Assembly (NCBI GenBank): GCA_022842185.1
Contig: JALHQB010000006.1
Coordinates: 61,381 to 125,380, forward strand
DNA length: 64,000 nucleotides
Direction of reading: 5' to 3'
Source: Acetobacteraceae bacterium
Lineage (GTDB): Bacteria > Pseudomonadota > Alphaproteobacteria > Acetobacterales > Acetobacteraceae
The position numbers and the translations under genes are program-made. Positions 20,015 to 28,909 of this stretch are shown piece by piece. The notes under the pieces are model-generated. The model had not been told where the DNA came from. It ran no database searches and saw only the letters and a list, made by a program, of their open reading frames with translations. The stretch's first letter is position 1. Every line of letters starts with the position of its first letter.

Positions 20015-20643
20015 CGCCGGCCCTCGCTCGCGAGCTTCACCGCGATCAGCGCCAGCGCCGCGCCGAGGATCCACCGCTGCGCCGCCATCCAGCCCGGCCG
20101 CGTGCCGAGGAAGCGCGCGACACCGGCCGCGCCATAGACCAGCAGCCCGTCGAAGATGATGGCGACGAGGATCTGCACAGCCCCCAGCACCACGCCCTGC
20201 GTGAAGACATCGCCGCGCGCCGGGTCGATGAAGGGCGGCAACACCGCCACGTAGAACAGCGCGACCTTCGGGTTCAGCGCCGCGGTGGCGAAGCCCACGG
20301 AGAACAGCCGCGCCGCCGGTTCGCGCGGCATCGCGCGCGGCGCGAAGATCGGCTGCCCGCCCGGCCGCAGGCATTGCCACGCCAACCACGCGAGATACGC
20401 CGCGCCACCCAGCCGCAGCACGTCCCACGCATAGGGTACGGCAAACAAGGCGGCGGTCAGCCCGGCGGCGGCACACAGCATGATGACCAGCGACCCGACC
20501 TGGCAGCCGATCAGCGACACCATGCCCGCCCCGGTTCCCTGCGCGAGGGCGCGGGAGACGAGGTAGAGCATATTCGGCCCCGGCGTTGCCGCGAGGCCGA
20601 GCGAGAGCGCGGCGAAGATCAGCAGCGTCTCGACCGAAGGCAT
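20011..20643 (-). CDS. LysE-family exporter 2
   Basis: 210 residues, six predicted membrane helices. Signature LLIFAALSLGLAATPGPNML (PGPN), GFATAALNPKVALFYVAVLP (conserved NPK) and a C-terminal AQRWILGAALALIAVKLA helix. Exports amino acids or related compounds. The ATG overlaps the stop of the upstream SDR gene by one base (TGATG) and its stop overlaps the next ATG, so these genes are tightly coupled within the car cluster. Confidence 0.9.
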   Translation of the reverse strand: MPSVETLLIFAALSLGLAATPGPNMLYLVSRALAQGTGAGMVSLIGCQVGSLVIMLCAAAGLTAALFAVPYAWDVLRLGGAAYLAWLAWQCLRPGGQPIFAPRAMPREPAARLFSVGFATAALNPKVALFYVAVLPPFIDPARGDVFTQGVVLGAVQILVAIIFDGLLVYGAAGVARFLGTRPGWMAAQRWILGAALALIAVKLASEGRR

Positions 20644-21401
20644 CAGCCGTGCACCGAAAACCCGCCATCCACCGGAATCGCCACCCCGGTGATGAAGGCC
20701 GCCGCATCCGATGCCAGGAACGCCGCCACGCCCTCGAAGTCGCCGGGCGTGCCCCAGCGCTTCGTCGGCGTGCGCCGCAGCACATCATCGTTGAGATTCA
20801 CCATGTCCGTCCGCGCGTTGCGCGTCAGGTCGGTGTCGATCCAGCCGGGCAGGATGACGTTCACCGTGATGCCGTCCTCGGCCCAGGCCACCGCCATCGA
20901 CTTCGTCATCTGCACGACGCCGCCCTTGGACGCGCCATAGGCCGCATGGAAGGGCAGGCCGAAGATCGACAGCATCGACCCGTTGTTGATCACGCGCCCG
21001 ACGCCACCCTTCTTCAGCCAAGGATGCGCCGCCTGCGCCGCGATCATGCCGGAGGTCAGGTTGGTGGCGATGACGCTGTGCCAATCCTCCATCCGATAGA
21101 CTTCCGGACGGTTGCGGATATTGGTCCCGGCATTGTTCACCAGGATGTCCAGCCGTCCGAGCCGTTCGGCGGTGGTGGCAACCATGGCGCGGATGGAATC
21201 TTCATCGGTCACGTCCACCGCGACGCAATCCGCGGTCGCGCCCAAAGCCTTCAGCTCCGCGACGGCCGCCGCATTCTTCGCCGCATTCCGCCCGGCCACC
21301 ATCACGGCAGCCCCGGCCTTCGCCAGCCCCCGCGCGAAGCCAAACCCGATGCCGCCATTCCCGCCGGTGACGAGCGCCACGCGCCCCTTCAGATCGAACA
21401 T
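20643..21401 (-). CDS. Short-chain dehydrogenase/reductase (gluconate 5-dehydrogenase-like)
   Basis: 252 residues. Classical SDR: cofactor loop TGGNGGIGFG (13-22), NNAG (about 93), Ser in NNGSMLSI and the catalytic YGASKGG (Tyr and Lys), ending ITGVAIPVDGGFSVHG. The closest recalled subgroup is gluconate 5-dehydrogenase/2-deoxy-gluconate 3-dehydrogenase-like, but the substrate is not certain. Starts 26 bases after carA and is coupled to the LysE-family gene that follows. Confidence 0.9.
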   Translation of the reverse strand: MFDLKGRVALVTGGNGGIGFGFARGLAKAGAAVMVAGRNAAKNAAAVAELKALGATADCVAVDVTDEDSIRAMVATTAERLGRLDILVNNAGTNIRNRPEVYRMEDWHSVIATNLTSGMIAAQAAHPWLKKGGVGRVINNGSMLSIFGLPFHAAYGASKGGVVQMTKSMAVAWAEDGITVNVILPGWIDTDLTRNARTDMVNLNDDVLRRTPTKRWGTPGDFEGVAAFLASDAAAFITGVAIPVDGGFSVHG

Positions 21402-21427
21402 GCGAATTCCCCTTGCCGCGCCCGGGT

Positions 21428-22810
21428 TCAGCCCCGGTTCGCCTTGGACGCCTCCATCATCTCCACGAAACGATGGAACAGGTAGTGGCTGTCGGTCGGC
21501 CCGGGATTCGCCTCCGGGTGGTATTGCACCGAAAACGCCGGGCGATCTGTCGCGGCGATCCCTTCATTGGTGCCGTCGAACAGCGAGACATGCGTGACCT
21601 TTGCGCTGTCCGGCAGCGTCTTCGGGTCCACCGCAAAGCCGTGGTTCTGGGATGTGATCTCGACCTTGCCGGTGGTCAGGTCCTTCACCGGCTGGTTCGC
21701 GCCCCGATGCCCACGCGGCAGCTTGTAGGTCTTGGCGCCGAGCGACAGCGCCAGCAGCTGGTGCCCCAGGCAGATGCCGAAGACCGGCACCTGGCGCGCC
21801 ATCACGCCCTGGATCGCGGGAACGGCGTATGCGCCCGTCGCCGCCGGGTCGCCGGGGCCGTTCGACAGGAACACGCCATCGGGGTTGTGGCGCAGGATGT
21901 CCTCGGCGGTCGCCGTGGCGGGAACCACCACCACCTCGCAGCCGGCGGAGGCCAGGCAGCGCAGGATGTTGCGCTTCGCCCCGTAATCCACCGCAACGAC
22001 CTTGTGCGTCGGCGCGCTCTGTTGCCCGAAGCCCGCGGGCCAGGCCCATTCTGTCTCGTTCCAGGTAAAGGTCTGGCGGCAGGTGACCTCTTTGGCCAGA
22101 TCCATGCCCTCCAGCCCCGGCCAGCCGGCGGCCTGCGCGCGCAGGGCAGGGATGTCGAACACCCCGTCGGCGCGGTGGCAGATCACGCCATTCGGCGCGC
22201 CCAGGTCGCGGATGCGCACCGTCAGCGCCCGCGTATCGATGCCCGCCAGTCCCGGAATGCCATGCGACACCAGCCAGCCATCCAGGTGCTTCGTGGAGCG
22301 GTAATTGGCCGGCTCCGTCACATCCTGCTTGACGATCAGCCCGCGCGCGGCCGGCGTCAGGCTCTCCAGATCCTCGATATTCGTCCCGACATTGCCGATA
22401 TGGGGGAAGGTGAAGGTTATGACCTGCCCGGCATAGGACGGGTCGGTCAGCGTCTCCTGATACCCGGTCATGCCGGTGTTGAAGCAGATCTCGCCGACCG
22501 TGGTGGTCTCGGCCCCGAAGCCGCGGCCCCAGATGATCGTCCCATCGGCCAGCACCAGGCAGCCGGTGGCACCTTCGGGGGGGGTATCGGCGGCAGAGGC
22601 CATGGTCGGCTCCGTCTTCTGGGGTTCGCCGGGCGCGCCCGGCAGGTCGGACAGGGAAAGGCCGGTGACGGTCAGGACCGCCGGCCAGTGCTTGGCCGGG
22701 ATCGCCCGGGCCTGGCGCCATTTGCGGATCGCCTCGGTGCCGACGCCGCAATGCGACGCCGCCGCCTCGGGACCTCCGAGCAGGGCGATGATATCTTCCA
22801 CGGTGCGCAT
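21428..22810 (-). CDS. carA: Carbamoyl-phosphate synthase small subunit with N-terminal HTH-like domain
   Basis: 460 residues from ATG 22810. Residues about 75-460 are ordinary CarA: it hydrolyses glutamine and passes ammonia to CarB. Class I amidotransferase nucleophile in FGICLGHQLL and His/Glu in QYHPEANPGP. Residues 1-57 are extra: DIIALLGGPEAAASHCG-VGTEAIRKWRQ-AIPAKHWPAVL resembles a Cro/YdaS-type helix-turn-helix. An internal ATG (22603, Met70) with GGAG upstream could also give a standard CarA from the same message. Start 22810 is favoured by the promoter directly before it. A small HTH-like domain attached to CarA has, as I recall, been named in family models; its role is unclear. Confidence 0.9.
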   Translation of the reverse strand: MRTVEDIIALLGGPEAAASHCGVGTEAIRKWRQARAIPAKHWPAVLTVTGLSLSDLPGAPGEPQKTEPTMASAADTPPEGATGCLVLADGTIIWGRGFGAETTTVGEICFNTGMTGYQETLTDPSYAGQVITFTFPHIGNVGTNIEDLESLTPAARGLIVKQDVTEPANYRSTKHLDGWLVSHGIPGLAGIDTRALTVRIRDLGAPNGVICHRADGVFDIPALRAQAAGWPGLEGMDLAKEVTCRQTFTWNETEWAWPAGFGQQSAPTHKVVAVDYGAKRNILRCLASAGCEVVVVPATATAEDILRHNPDGVFLSNGPGDPAATGAYAVPAIQGVMARQVPVFGICLGHQLLALSLGAKTYKLPRGHRGANQPVKDLTTGKVEITSQNHGFAVDPKTLPDSAKVTHVSLFDGTNEGIAATDRPAFSVQYHPEANPGPTDSHYLFHRFVEMMEASKANRG

Positions 22811-22817
22811 GGGCGGG

Positions 22818-22847
22818 GTTATGCCGGGAAGTGATTTCCCAGTGCAA
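22818..22847 (-). promoter_or_regulatory. carA promoter, predicted leaderless
   Basis: TTGCAC (22847-22842), an 18-base spacer, then CATAAC (22823-22818), 4 of 6 matches to TATAAT. The ATG at 22810 begins seven bases after the -10 box, so the transcript would start at or one base before the codon. No Shine-Dalgarno sequence precedes this ATG. Confidence 0.5.
22826..22840. promoter_or_regulatory. Palindrome in carA promoter spacer
   Basis: GGGAA-GTGAT-TTCCC, a perfect 5-5-5 inverted repeat lying inside the -35/-10 spacer. It is a good repressor-site candidate, possibly for the HTH-like domain fused to CarA itself. Confidence 0.5.
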
Positions 22848-22862
22848 GATGATTCACGGGGG

Positions 22863-22878
22863 TGGGAAGTTTCCTCCC
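22863..22878. promoter_or_regulatory. Second GGGAA dyad upstream of carA
   Basis: TGGGA-AGTTTC-CTCCCA region: imperfect dyad that repeats the GGGAA and TTCC halves of the spacer palindrome, centred about 37 bases from it, upstream of the -35 box. It could be a second binding site for the same protein. Confidence 0.4.
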
Positions 22879-23030
22879 AGCCGGTCCAGGCGCTATACCG
22901 CCCGCATCCCAGGCGGGGTCGGGCTACATTCATGCTCCGGTCCCACGCCAACTTTTTGTTTTATCGTGTGATTCAGACCTCCGGTGCCTCCGCACCCGCG
23001 GCAATCACGCTCCAGTCGAGGATCACTGTC

Positions 23031-23483
23031 ATGTCCCTGCGCGACCGCTTCACCGCCGAACTCAAGACCGCCATGCTGGCCAAGGACGCCGCGCGCGTTT
23101 CCACCCTGCGGATGATCACGGCGAAGTTGAAGGACACCGACATCGCTGCCCGCCCCGGCCCGCCGGTCGATGAAGCCGCCATCATCGCCATGCTGCGCGG
23201 CATGTCGAAGTCCCGCGCGGAATCCGTCGCCATGTACCGTCAGGGCGCGCGGGAGGAACTGGCGGCGAAGGAAGAAACCGAGATCGCCGTGATCGAGAGC
23301 TTCCTGCCCCAGCAGATGGATGACGCCGCCATGGCCGCCGCCGTCGATGCCGCCGTGGCGGAATCGGGCGCGACCAGCGTCAAGGAGATGGGCAAGGTCA
23401 TGGCGGTGCTGAAAGGCAAACACGCCGCCGTGCTGGACATGGCCAAGGCCGGGCCGATGGTGAAGGCCCGCCTCGGCGGCTGA
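23031..23483 (+). CDS. GatB/YqeY domain-containing protein
   Basis: 150 residues, complete and typical (MSLRDRFTAELKTAMLAKD, then VSTLRMITAKLKD). YqeY proteins share the tail domain of the amidotransferase subunit GatB that grips tRNA; their own role is unsettled. The family sequence LPQQMDDAAMAAAVDAAVAE and MGKVMAVLKGKHAAVLDM are visible. Divergent from carA, sharing about 220 bases of upstream DNA that include the GGGAA dyads. Confidence 0.93.
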   Translation: MSLRDRFTAELKTAMLAKDAARVSTLRMITAKLKDTDIAARPGPPVDEAAIIAMLRGMSKSRAESVAMYRQGAREELAAKEETEIAVIESFLPQQMDDAAMAAAVDAAVAESGATSVKEMGKVMAVLKGKHAAVLDMAKAGPMVKARLGG

Positions 23484-23506
23484 AGGTAGGCGGGTCAGGA
23501 TGAAGG

Positions 23507-23732
23507 TTGGAGGGGCCTTGCCCCTCCAAGCCACCCCACCAAAGGCTTAAGGCCTTTGGAAACCGTCACTTGGCGCCGGGCAGCGGGCCGGATCGGTGCC
23601 CGGATTCAGTCTTGCGCCTGGGTCGGACTTTTCGGGGCGACAGTCTTGCCGGCCGGCACCAAGTCGAGGTGTCCAGAGGCCCTTAGTCCTTTGGTGGGGT
23701 GAGGTTTGGAGAGGGGCAAAGTCCCTCTCCAA
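23507..23732. repeat. Dispersed repeat B, copy 3 (symmetric variant)
   Basis: Outer hairpins TTGGAGGGGCCTTGCCCCTCCAA and TTGGAGAGGGGC..GTCCCTCTCCAA. Inside each end lies the CCAAAGG..TTAAG..CCTTTGG signature, but in opposite orientations, so the element is an inverted dimer of the left half of repeat B with a different middle (GGCGCCGGGCAGC...). The second signature is degenerate. Between convergent genes (GatB/YqeY stop 23483, DUF3126 stop 23762). Confidence 0.85.
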
Positions 23733-23761
23733 GGCGCCGCTCCACCCCATCGACGGACCCC

Positions 23762-23980
23762 TCAGTTCGGCATCTCAAGGTCTTCGGACAGCACGACGAT
23801 CTGCACGGCGTAGGAGACTTCGCCGTCTTCCGCATCGCGGTGGATGGTGCCGATGAACTCGTCGCCGACGCGCAGCTCGACGCTGGCCCCTTTGCGCTCC
23901 GGCGCCGTCACGGCGATGCGGTTGTTGCCGAACAGGCGGCGGAGATGGGCTTGCACGGCGGCGCGTTCGGCCGGGGTCAT
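23762..23980 (-). CDS. DUF3126 family protein
   Basis: 72 residues, complete. Matches, from memory, the small alphaproteobacterial DUF3126 family (RLFGNNRIAVTAPERKGASV, GDEFIGTIHRDAEDGE, YAVQIVVLSEDLE). Function unknown, predicted cytoplasmic. Ends beside repeat B3 and is divergent from dnaG. Confidence 0.85.
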   Translation of the reverse strand: MTPAERAAVQAHLRRLFGNNRIAVTAPERKGASVELRVGDEFIGTIHRDAEDGEVSYAVQIVVLSEDLEMPN

Positions 23981-24135
23981 GGCGGGGTCCTCTGGTTTGA
24001 TCGGGCGGCTGGATAGCCCCGGCGGTGCTGCGGCGCAAATGAACGGCGCGGGCGGCGGTGGTCCAAACTTTCTTGCCTCGGACCGGCTGCGGGGTCCTTT
24101 CCCGTGCCCGGCCCATGCTACAGGCTGCGGCGCCC

Positions 24136-25932
24136 ATGGCCCTTTCCCCCGCGTTCCTGGACGAGCTGCGTGCCCGCACGCCCTTGCCCGGCCTGATCGG
24201 CCGCAAGACGCGCCTGCTCAAATCCGGCCGCAACTGGAAGGGCTGCTGCCCCTTCCATGGCGAGAAGACGCCGTCCTTCTACGTCTATGACGACCATTTC
24301 CACTGCTTCGGCTGCGGCGCGCATGGGGATGCGATCTCCTTCCTGATGCGGGCGGAAGGTGCGGCCTTCCCCGAAGCCGTGGAGCGCCTGGCCGCCGAGG
24401 CGGGCATGGACGTCCCCAAGCCCTCCGCGCAGGAGGTGGCGCGGGACCGCCGGGCGCGCGACCTGCATGCGGTGATGGAAGCCGCAGCCCAGGCATATCA
24501 TCGCCGCCTGTTCCTGCCCGAGGGCCGCGCCGCGCTCGACTACTTGCTGCGCCGGGGCGTGAAGGACCAGACGATCCGCGACTTCACCCTCGGCTGGGCG
24601 CCGGGCGGGCGCGGGGCGCTGGCCGCCGACCTGCGAGCCGAGGGCGTCACCGAGACGCAGATGATCGAGGCCGGCCTACTGCGCGAAGGCGAGGGCGGCG
24701 AGCCGTCGCGGGATTTCTTCTATGCCCGCGTGATGTTCCCCATCCGCGACCGGCGCGGCCGGGTGATCGCCTTCGGCGGGCGCATCCTGGGCGACGGCCA
24801 GCCGAAATACGTGAACAGCCCGGAGACGCCGCTGTTCCGCAAGCGCATGGGCCTCTACGGGCTGGATCTCGCGCGGGAGGGCGCCTTCCGCGGCGCCACC
24901 GCCGTGGCCGTCGAGGGCTATACCGACGTCATCGCGCTGCACCAGGCGGGCTTCACCGGGGCGGTGGCACCGCTCGGCACCGCGCTCACGCCGGAACAGT
25001 TGGAAGAACTATGGCGCATCTCCCCCGAACCGGTGCTGTGCTTCGATGGTGATGCTGCCGGCGCGCGGGCGGCCGCGCGGGCGGCGGAACTCGCCTTGCC
25101 GCTGATCTCGACCGAACGGACCCTGCGCTTTGCCACATTGCCGGCGGGGGAGGATCCCGACACGCTGGTCGCCAGGCGCGGCCGGTCGGCGTTCCAGGCG
25201 GTGCTCGATGCCGCCCGCCCGATGTCCGATGCGCTGTTCGGGCTGATCACCGAAGGCCGCCCGGCGGTGACACCCGAACAACGCGCGGCGATGCGCAACC
25301 GCCTGGCCGGGGCGGCGGGGGCGATCCCCGACAAATCGCTGGCGGCGGAATATCGGCGCGTGTTGCTCGATCGCTTCTTCGCCGCGTCACGGGTGAAACC
25401 CGGCACCCGGCCGCCGCCCCGGCGCCCGGCGCGCCCGGCCATCGAAGCCGGCCCGGTGCGGGCCGAACGCGCCCGGATGATGTTCGCGATCATCCTCCGC
25501 CACGCCTGGCTGCTGCCCCAGGTCGAGGAGGCGCTGGGGCTGCTCGAACTGCCCCCGGGACCGGCCGCGCAACTGCGGGACGCGATTCTCGCATGGCCTG
25601 TGGCCGCTGAACCGCTTGACTCCGAAGGGTTGATCGCCCACCTCGCCCTATACGGTGCGGAAGATGCGGTGGCCTGGGCGTTGATGCCCACCGGCCTGCC
25701 CCTCGCGGCCGGGCCGCAGGCCCTGCCCGGGGAGGTCGAGGAAGGCTTTTGGCACTTCTTCCTGCGACTGCGTGGCGAGGCAGACTTGATCGAGGACCAG
25801 CAGGAAGCCCGGCAGACCCTGGCCGAGACGAACGATCCCGCGGCGCAGCGCCGTCTCATCCTGGTGACGGAAGCGCTCGACGCCATCCGCCGCGGGGAAG
25901 GGGCCTCCGGGGCATCCGGCGACGCCGCATAG
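24136..25932 (+). CDS. dnaG: DNA primase
   Basis: 598 residues. Makes the RNA primers for replication. CHC2 zinc finger at the N-terminus (Cys38, His41, Cys57, Cys60 in CCPFHGEKTPSFYV and HFHCFGCGAHGD), the RNA polymerase core around FPIRDRRGRVIAFGGR, TOPRIM motifs VEGYTDVIALH and CFDGDAAGARAA, then a C-terminal DnaB-interacting domain. ATG 24136 gives the usual family start. Followed after 71 bases by rpoD with a perfect hairpin between. Confidence 0.97.
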   Translation: MALSPAFLDELRARTPLPGLIGRKTRLLKSGRNWKGCCPFHGEKTPSFYVYDDHFHCFGCGAHGDAISFLMRAEGAAFPEAVERLAAEAGMDVPKPSAQEVARDRRARDLHAVMEAAAQAYHRRLFLPEGRAALDYLLRRGVKDQTIRDFTLGWAPGGRGALAADLRAEGVTETQMIEAGLLREGEGGEPSRDFFYARVMFPIRDRRGRVIAFGGRILGDGQPKYVNSPETPLFRKRMGLYGLDLAREGAFRGATAVAVEGYTDVIALHQAGFTGAVAPLGTALTPEQLEELWRISPEPVLCFDGDAAGARAAARAAELALPLISTERTLRFATLPAGEDPDTLVARRGRSAFQAVLDAARPMSDALFGLITEGRPAVTPEQRAAMRNRLAGAAGAIPDKSLAAEYRRVLLDRFFAASRVKPGTRPPPRRPARPAIEAGPVRAERARMMFAIILRHAWLLPQVEEALGLLELPPGPAAQLRDAILAWPVAAEPLDSEGLIAHLALYGAEDAVAWALMPTGLPLAAGPQALPGEVEEGFWHFFLRLRGEADLIEDQQEARQTLAETNDPAAQRRLILVTEALDAIRRGEGASGASGDAA

Positions 25933-25946
25933 TATAGAGACCTTTT

Positions 25947-25979
25947 TTTCGGGCATCCGGCTCCCCCGGATGCCCGAAA
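25947..25979. other. Perfect 14-bp hairpin between dnaG and rpoD
   Basis: TTTCGGGCATCCGG-CTCCC-CCGGATGCCCGAAA, preceded by TTTTTTT. There is no U-run after the stem on the plus strand, so it is not a standard terminator. It may be an attenuator or RNA-processing site that separates dnaG and rpoD expression. Confidence 0.65.
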
Positions 25980-26003
25980 CCGTTGGACGGAGCGACAGAG
26001 CGC

Positions 26004-27926
<1,923 letters not shown>

Positions 27927-27961
27927 GCGCGACCGGAGAGCGGCTTTTGCCTCTCTCCTGA

Positions 27962-27982
27962 CCTGGCGGCGATGCCGCCAGG
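27962..27982 (+). terminator. Hairpin after rpoD
   Basis: CCTGGCGGC-GAT-GCCGCCAGG, a perfect nine-base stem 36 bases past the rpoD stop. A preceding weaker stem (GGAGAG..CTCTCC, 27936-27959) looks like an end of repeat B. No U-run, so strength is uncertain. Confidence 0.5.
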
Positions 27983-28022
27983 CTGAAGGCGTCGGAACCT
28001 TCAACCTGCTTTGGCGCGAAGA

Positions 28023-28231
28023 TTGGAGGGGCGCTGCCCCTCCAAGCCACTGTCCCTGGACCGCGGGATCTTGGAGTCTTTCGCGCCGGGCGGTCCTTGC
28101 CCGGTCGAGTACCGAGAATCGGGCACTTCTCGCGGTACCGACCGACGGCATTCAGCACCAAAGTTGAGGTTTCCAAAGGCCTTAAGCCTTTGGTGGGGAG
28201 AGGTTTGGAGAGGGGCGACGCCCCTCTCCAA
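28023..28231 (-). repeat. Dispersed multi-hairpin repeat B, copy 4
   Basis: Reversed relative to copy 1: GGAGGGGCGCTGCCCCTCC, GTCCCTGGACCGCGGGATCT, GGGCGGTCCTTGCCC, ACCGACGGCATTCAGCACCA, CCAAAGGCCTTAAGCCTTTGG, GGAGAGGGGCGACGCCCCTCTCC. The first arm of the CCAGGGACC hairpin is missing, leaving GTCCCTGG unpaired. It follows rpoD and fills most of the 425-base gap to the GNAT gene. Confidence 0.9.
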
Positions 28232-28351
28232 GGAGCACCATCGCCCCATATCCGCGCGCCTGGGCCGGGGCCCCTCCAACCTGTTGACCGGGCACGCGGT
28301 CACCGCGACATTCTGTGCCGCATGCAAGGGTTCGCGCCGATGGCGGCAACG

Positions 28352-28909
28352 ATGAGCGGCATTCAGGAGGTGGTGGTCGATGTCACCTTCCTGCGGATGG
28401 AATCCCGGCCGTCCGGACCGGCGCCGGCGCTGCCGGCGGATGTGCGTGTCGAACACGCGCGGCACTGTTCCGTGCCGTTCTATCGCTATCTGTACGACAC
28501 GGTGGGCGAACCCTGGCTGTGGTGGATGCGCCGCACGGCGTCCGATGCGGACCTCGCCGCACTGCTGGCCCTGCCGGCCGTGACGATCCATGTGCTGGTG
28601 AAGGACGGCGAACCGGCCGGCTTCTATGAACTCGACCGCCGCCACCCGCATACGGTGAACCTCGCCTATTTCGGGCTGATGCCCTGGGCGATCGGGGCGG
28701 GGCTGGGCCGCGCCTTCCTGCGCCATGCGATCGACACCGCCTGGGCGGCGGGCCGGCACGCGGTGACGGTGAACACCTGCACGGCGGACCACCCGCGCGC
28801 CCTGCCGGCCTATATCTCTGCCGGCTTCCAGCGGTTGCGCACGGTGCGGGAGGTCTGGCCGGTGCCGACCAAGCTCGGCCTCAGGATCCCGTCGCACCTG
28901 GCGCGGTGA
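28352..28909 (+). CDS. GNAT-family N-acetyltransferase
   Basis: 185 residues from ATG 28352 (28322 and 28340 are in-frame alternatives; none has a strong ribosome site). The acetyl-CoA fold is recognisable: VLVKDGEPAGFYELDR, AYFGLMPWAIGAGLGRAFL (pyrophosphate loop, here GAGLG) and a C-terminal HPRALPAYISAGFQRLR. Substrate unknown. The last 29 bases overlap the end of the convergent dsbD gene. Confidence 0.85.
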   Translation: MSGIQEVVVDVTFLRMESRPSGPAPALPADVRVEHARHCSVPFYRYLYDTVGEPWLWWMRRTASDADLAALLALPAVTIHVLVKDGEPAGFYELDRRHPHTVNLAYFGLMPWAIGAGLGRAFLRHAIDTAWAAGRHAVTVNTCTADHPRALPAYISAGFQRLRTVREVWPVPTKLGLRIPSHLAR

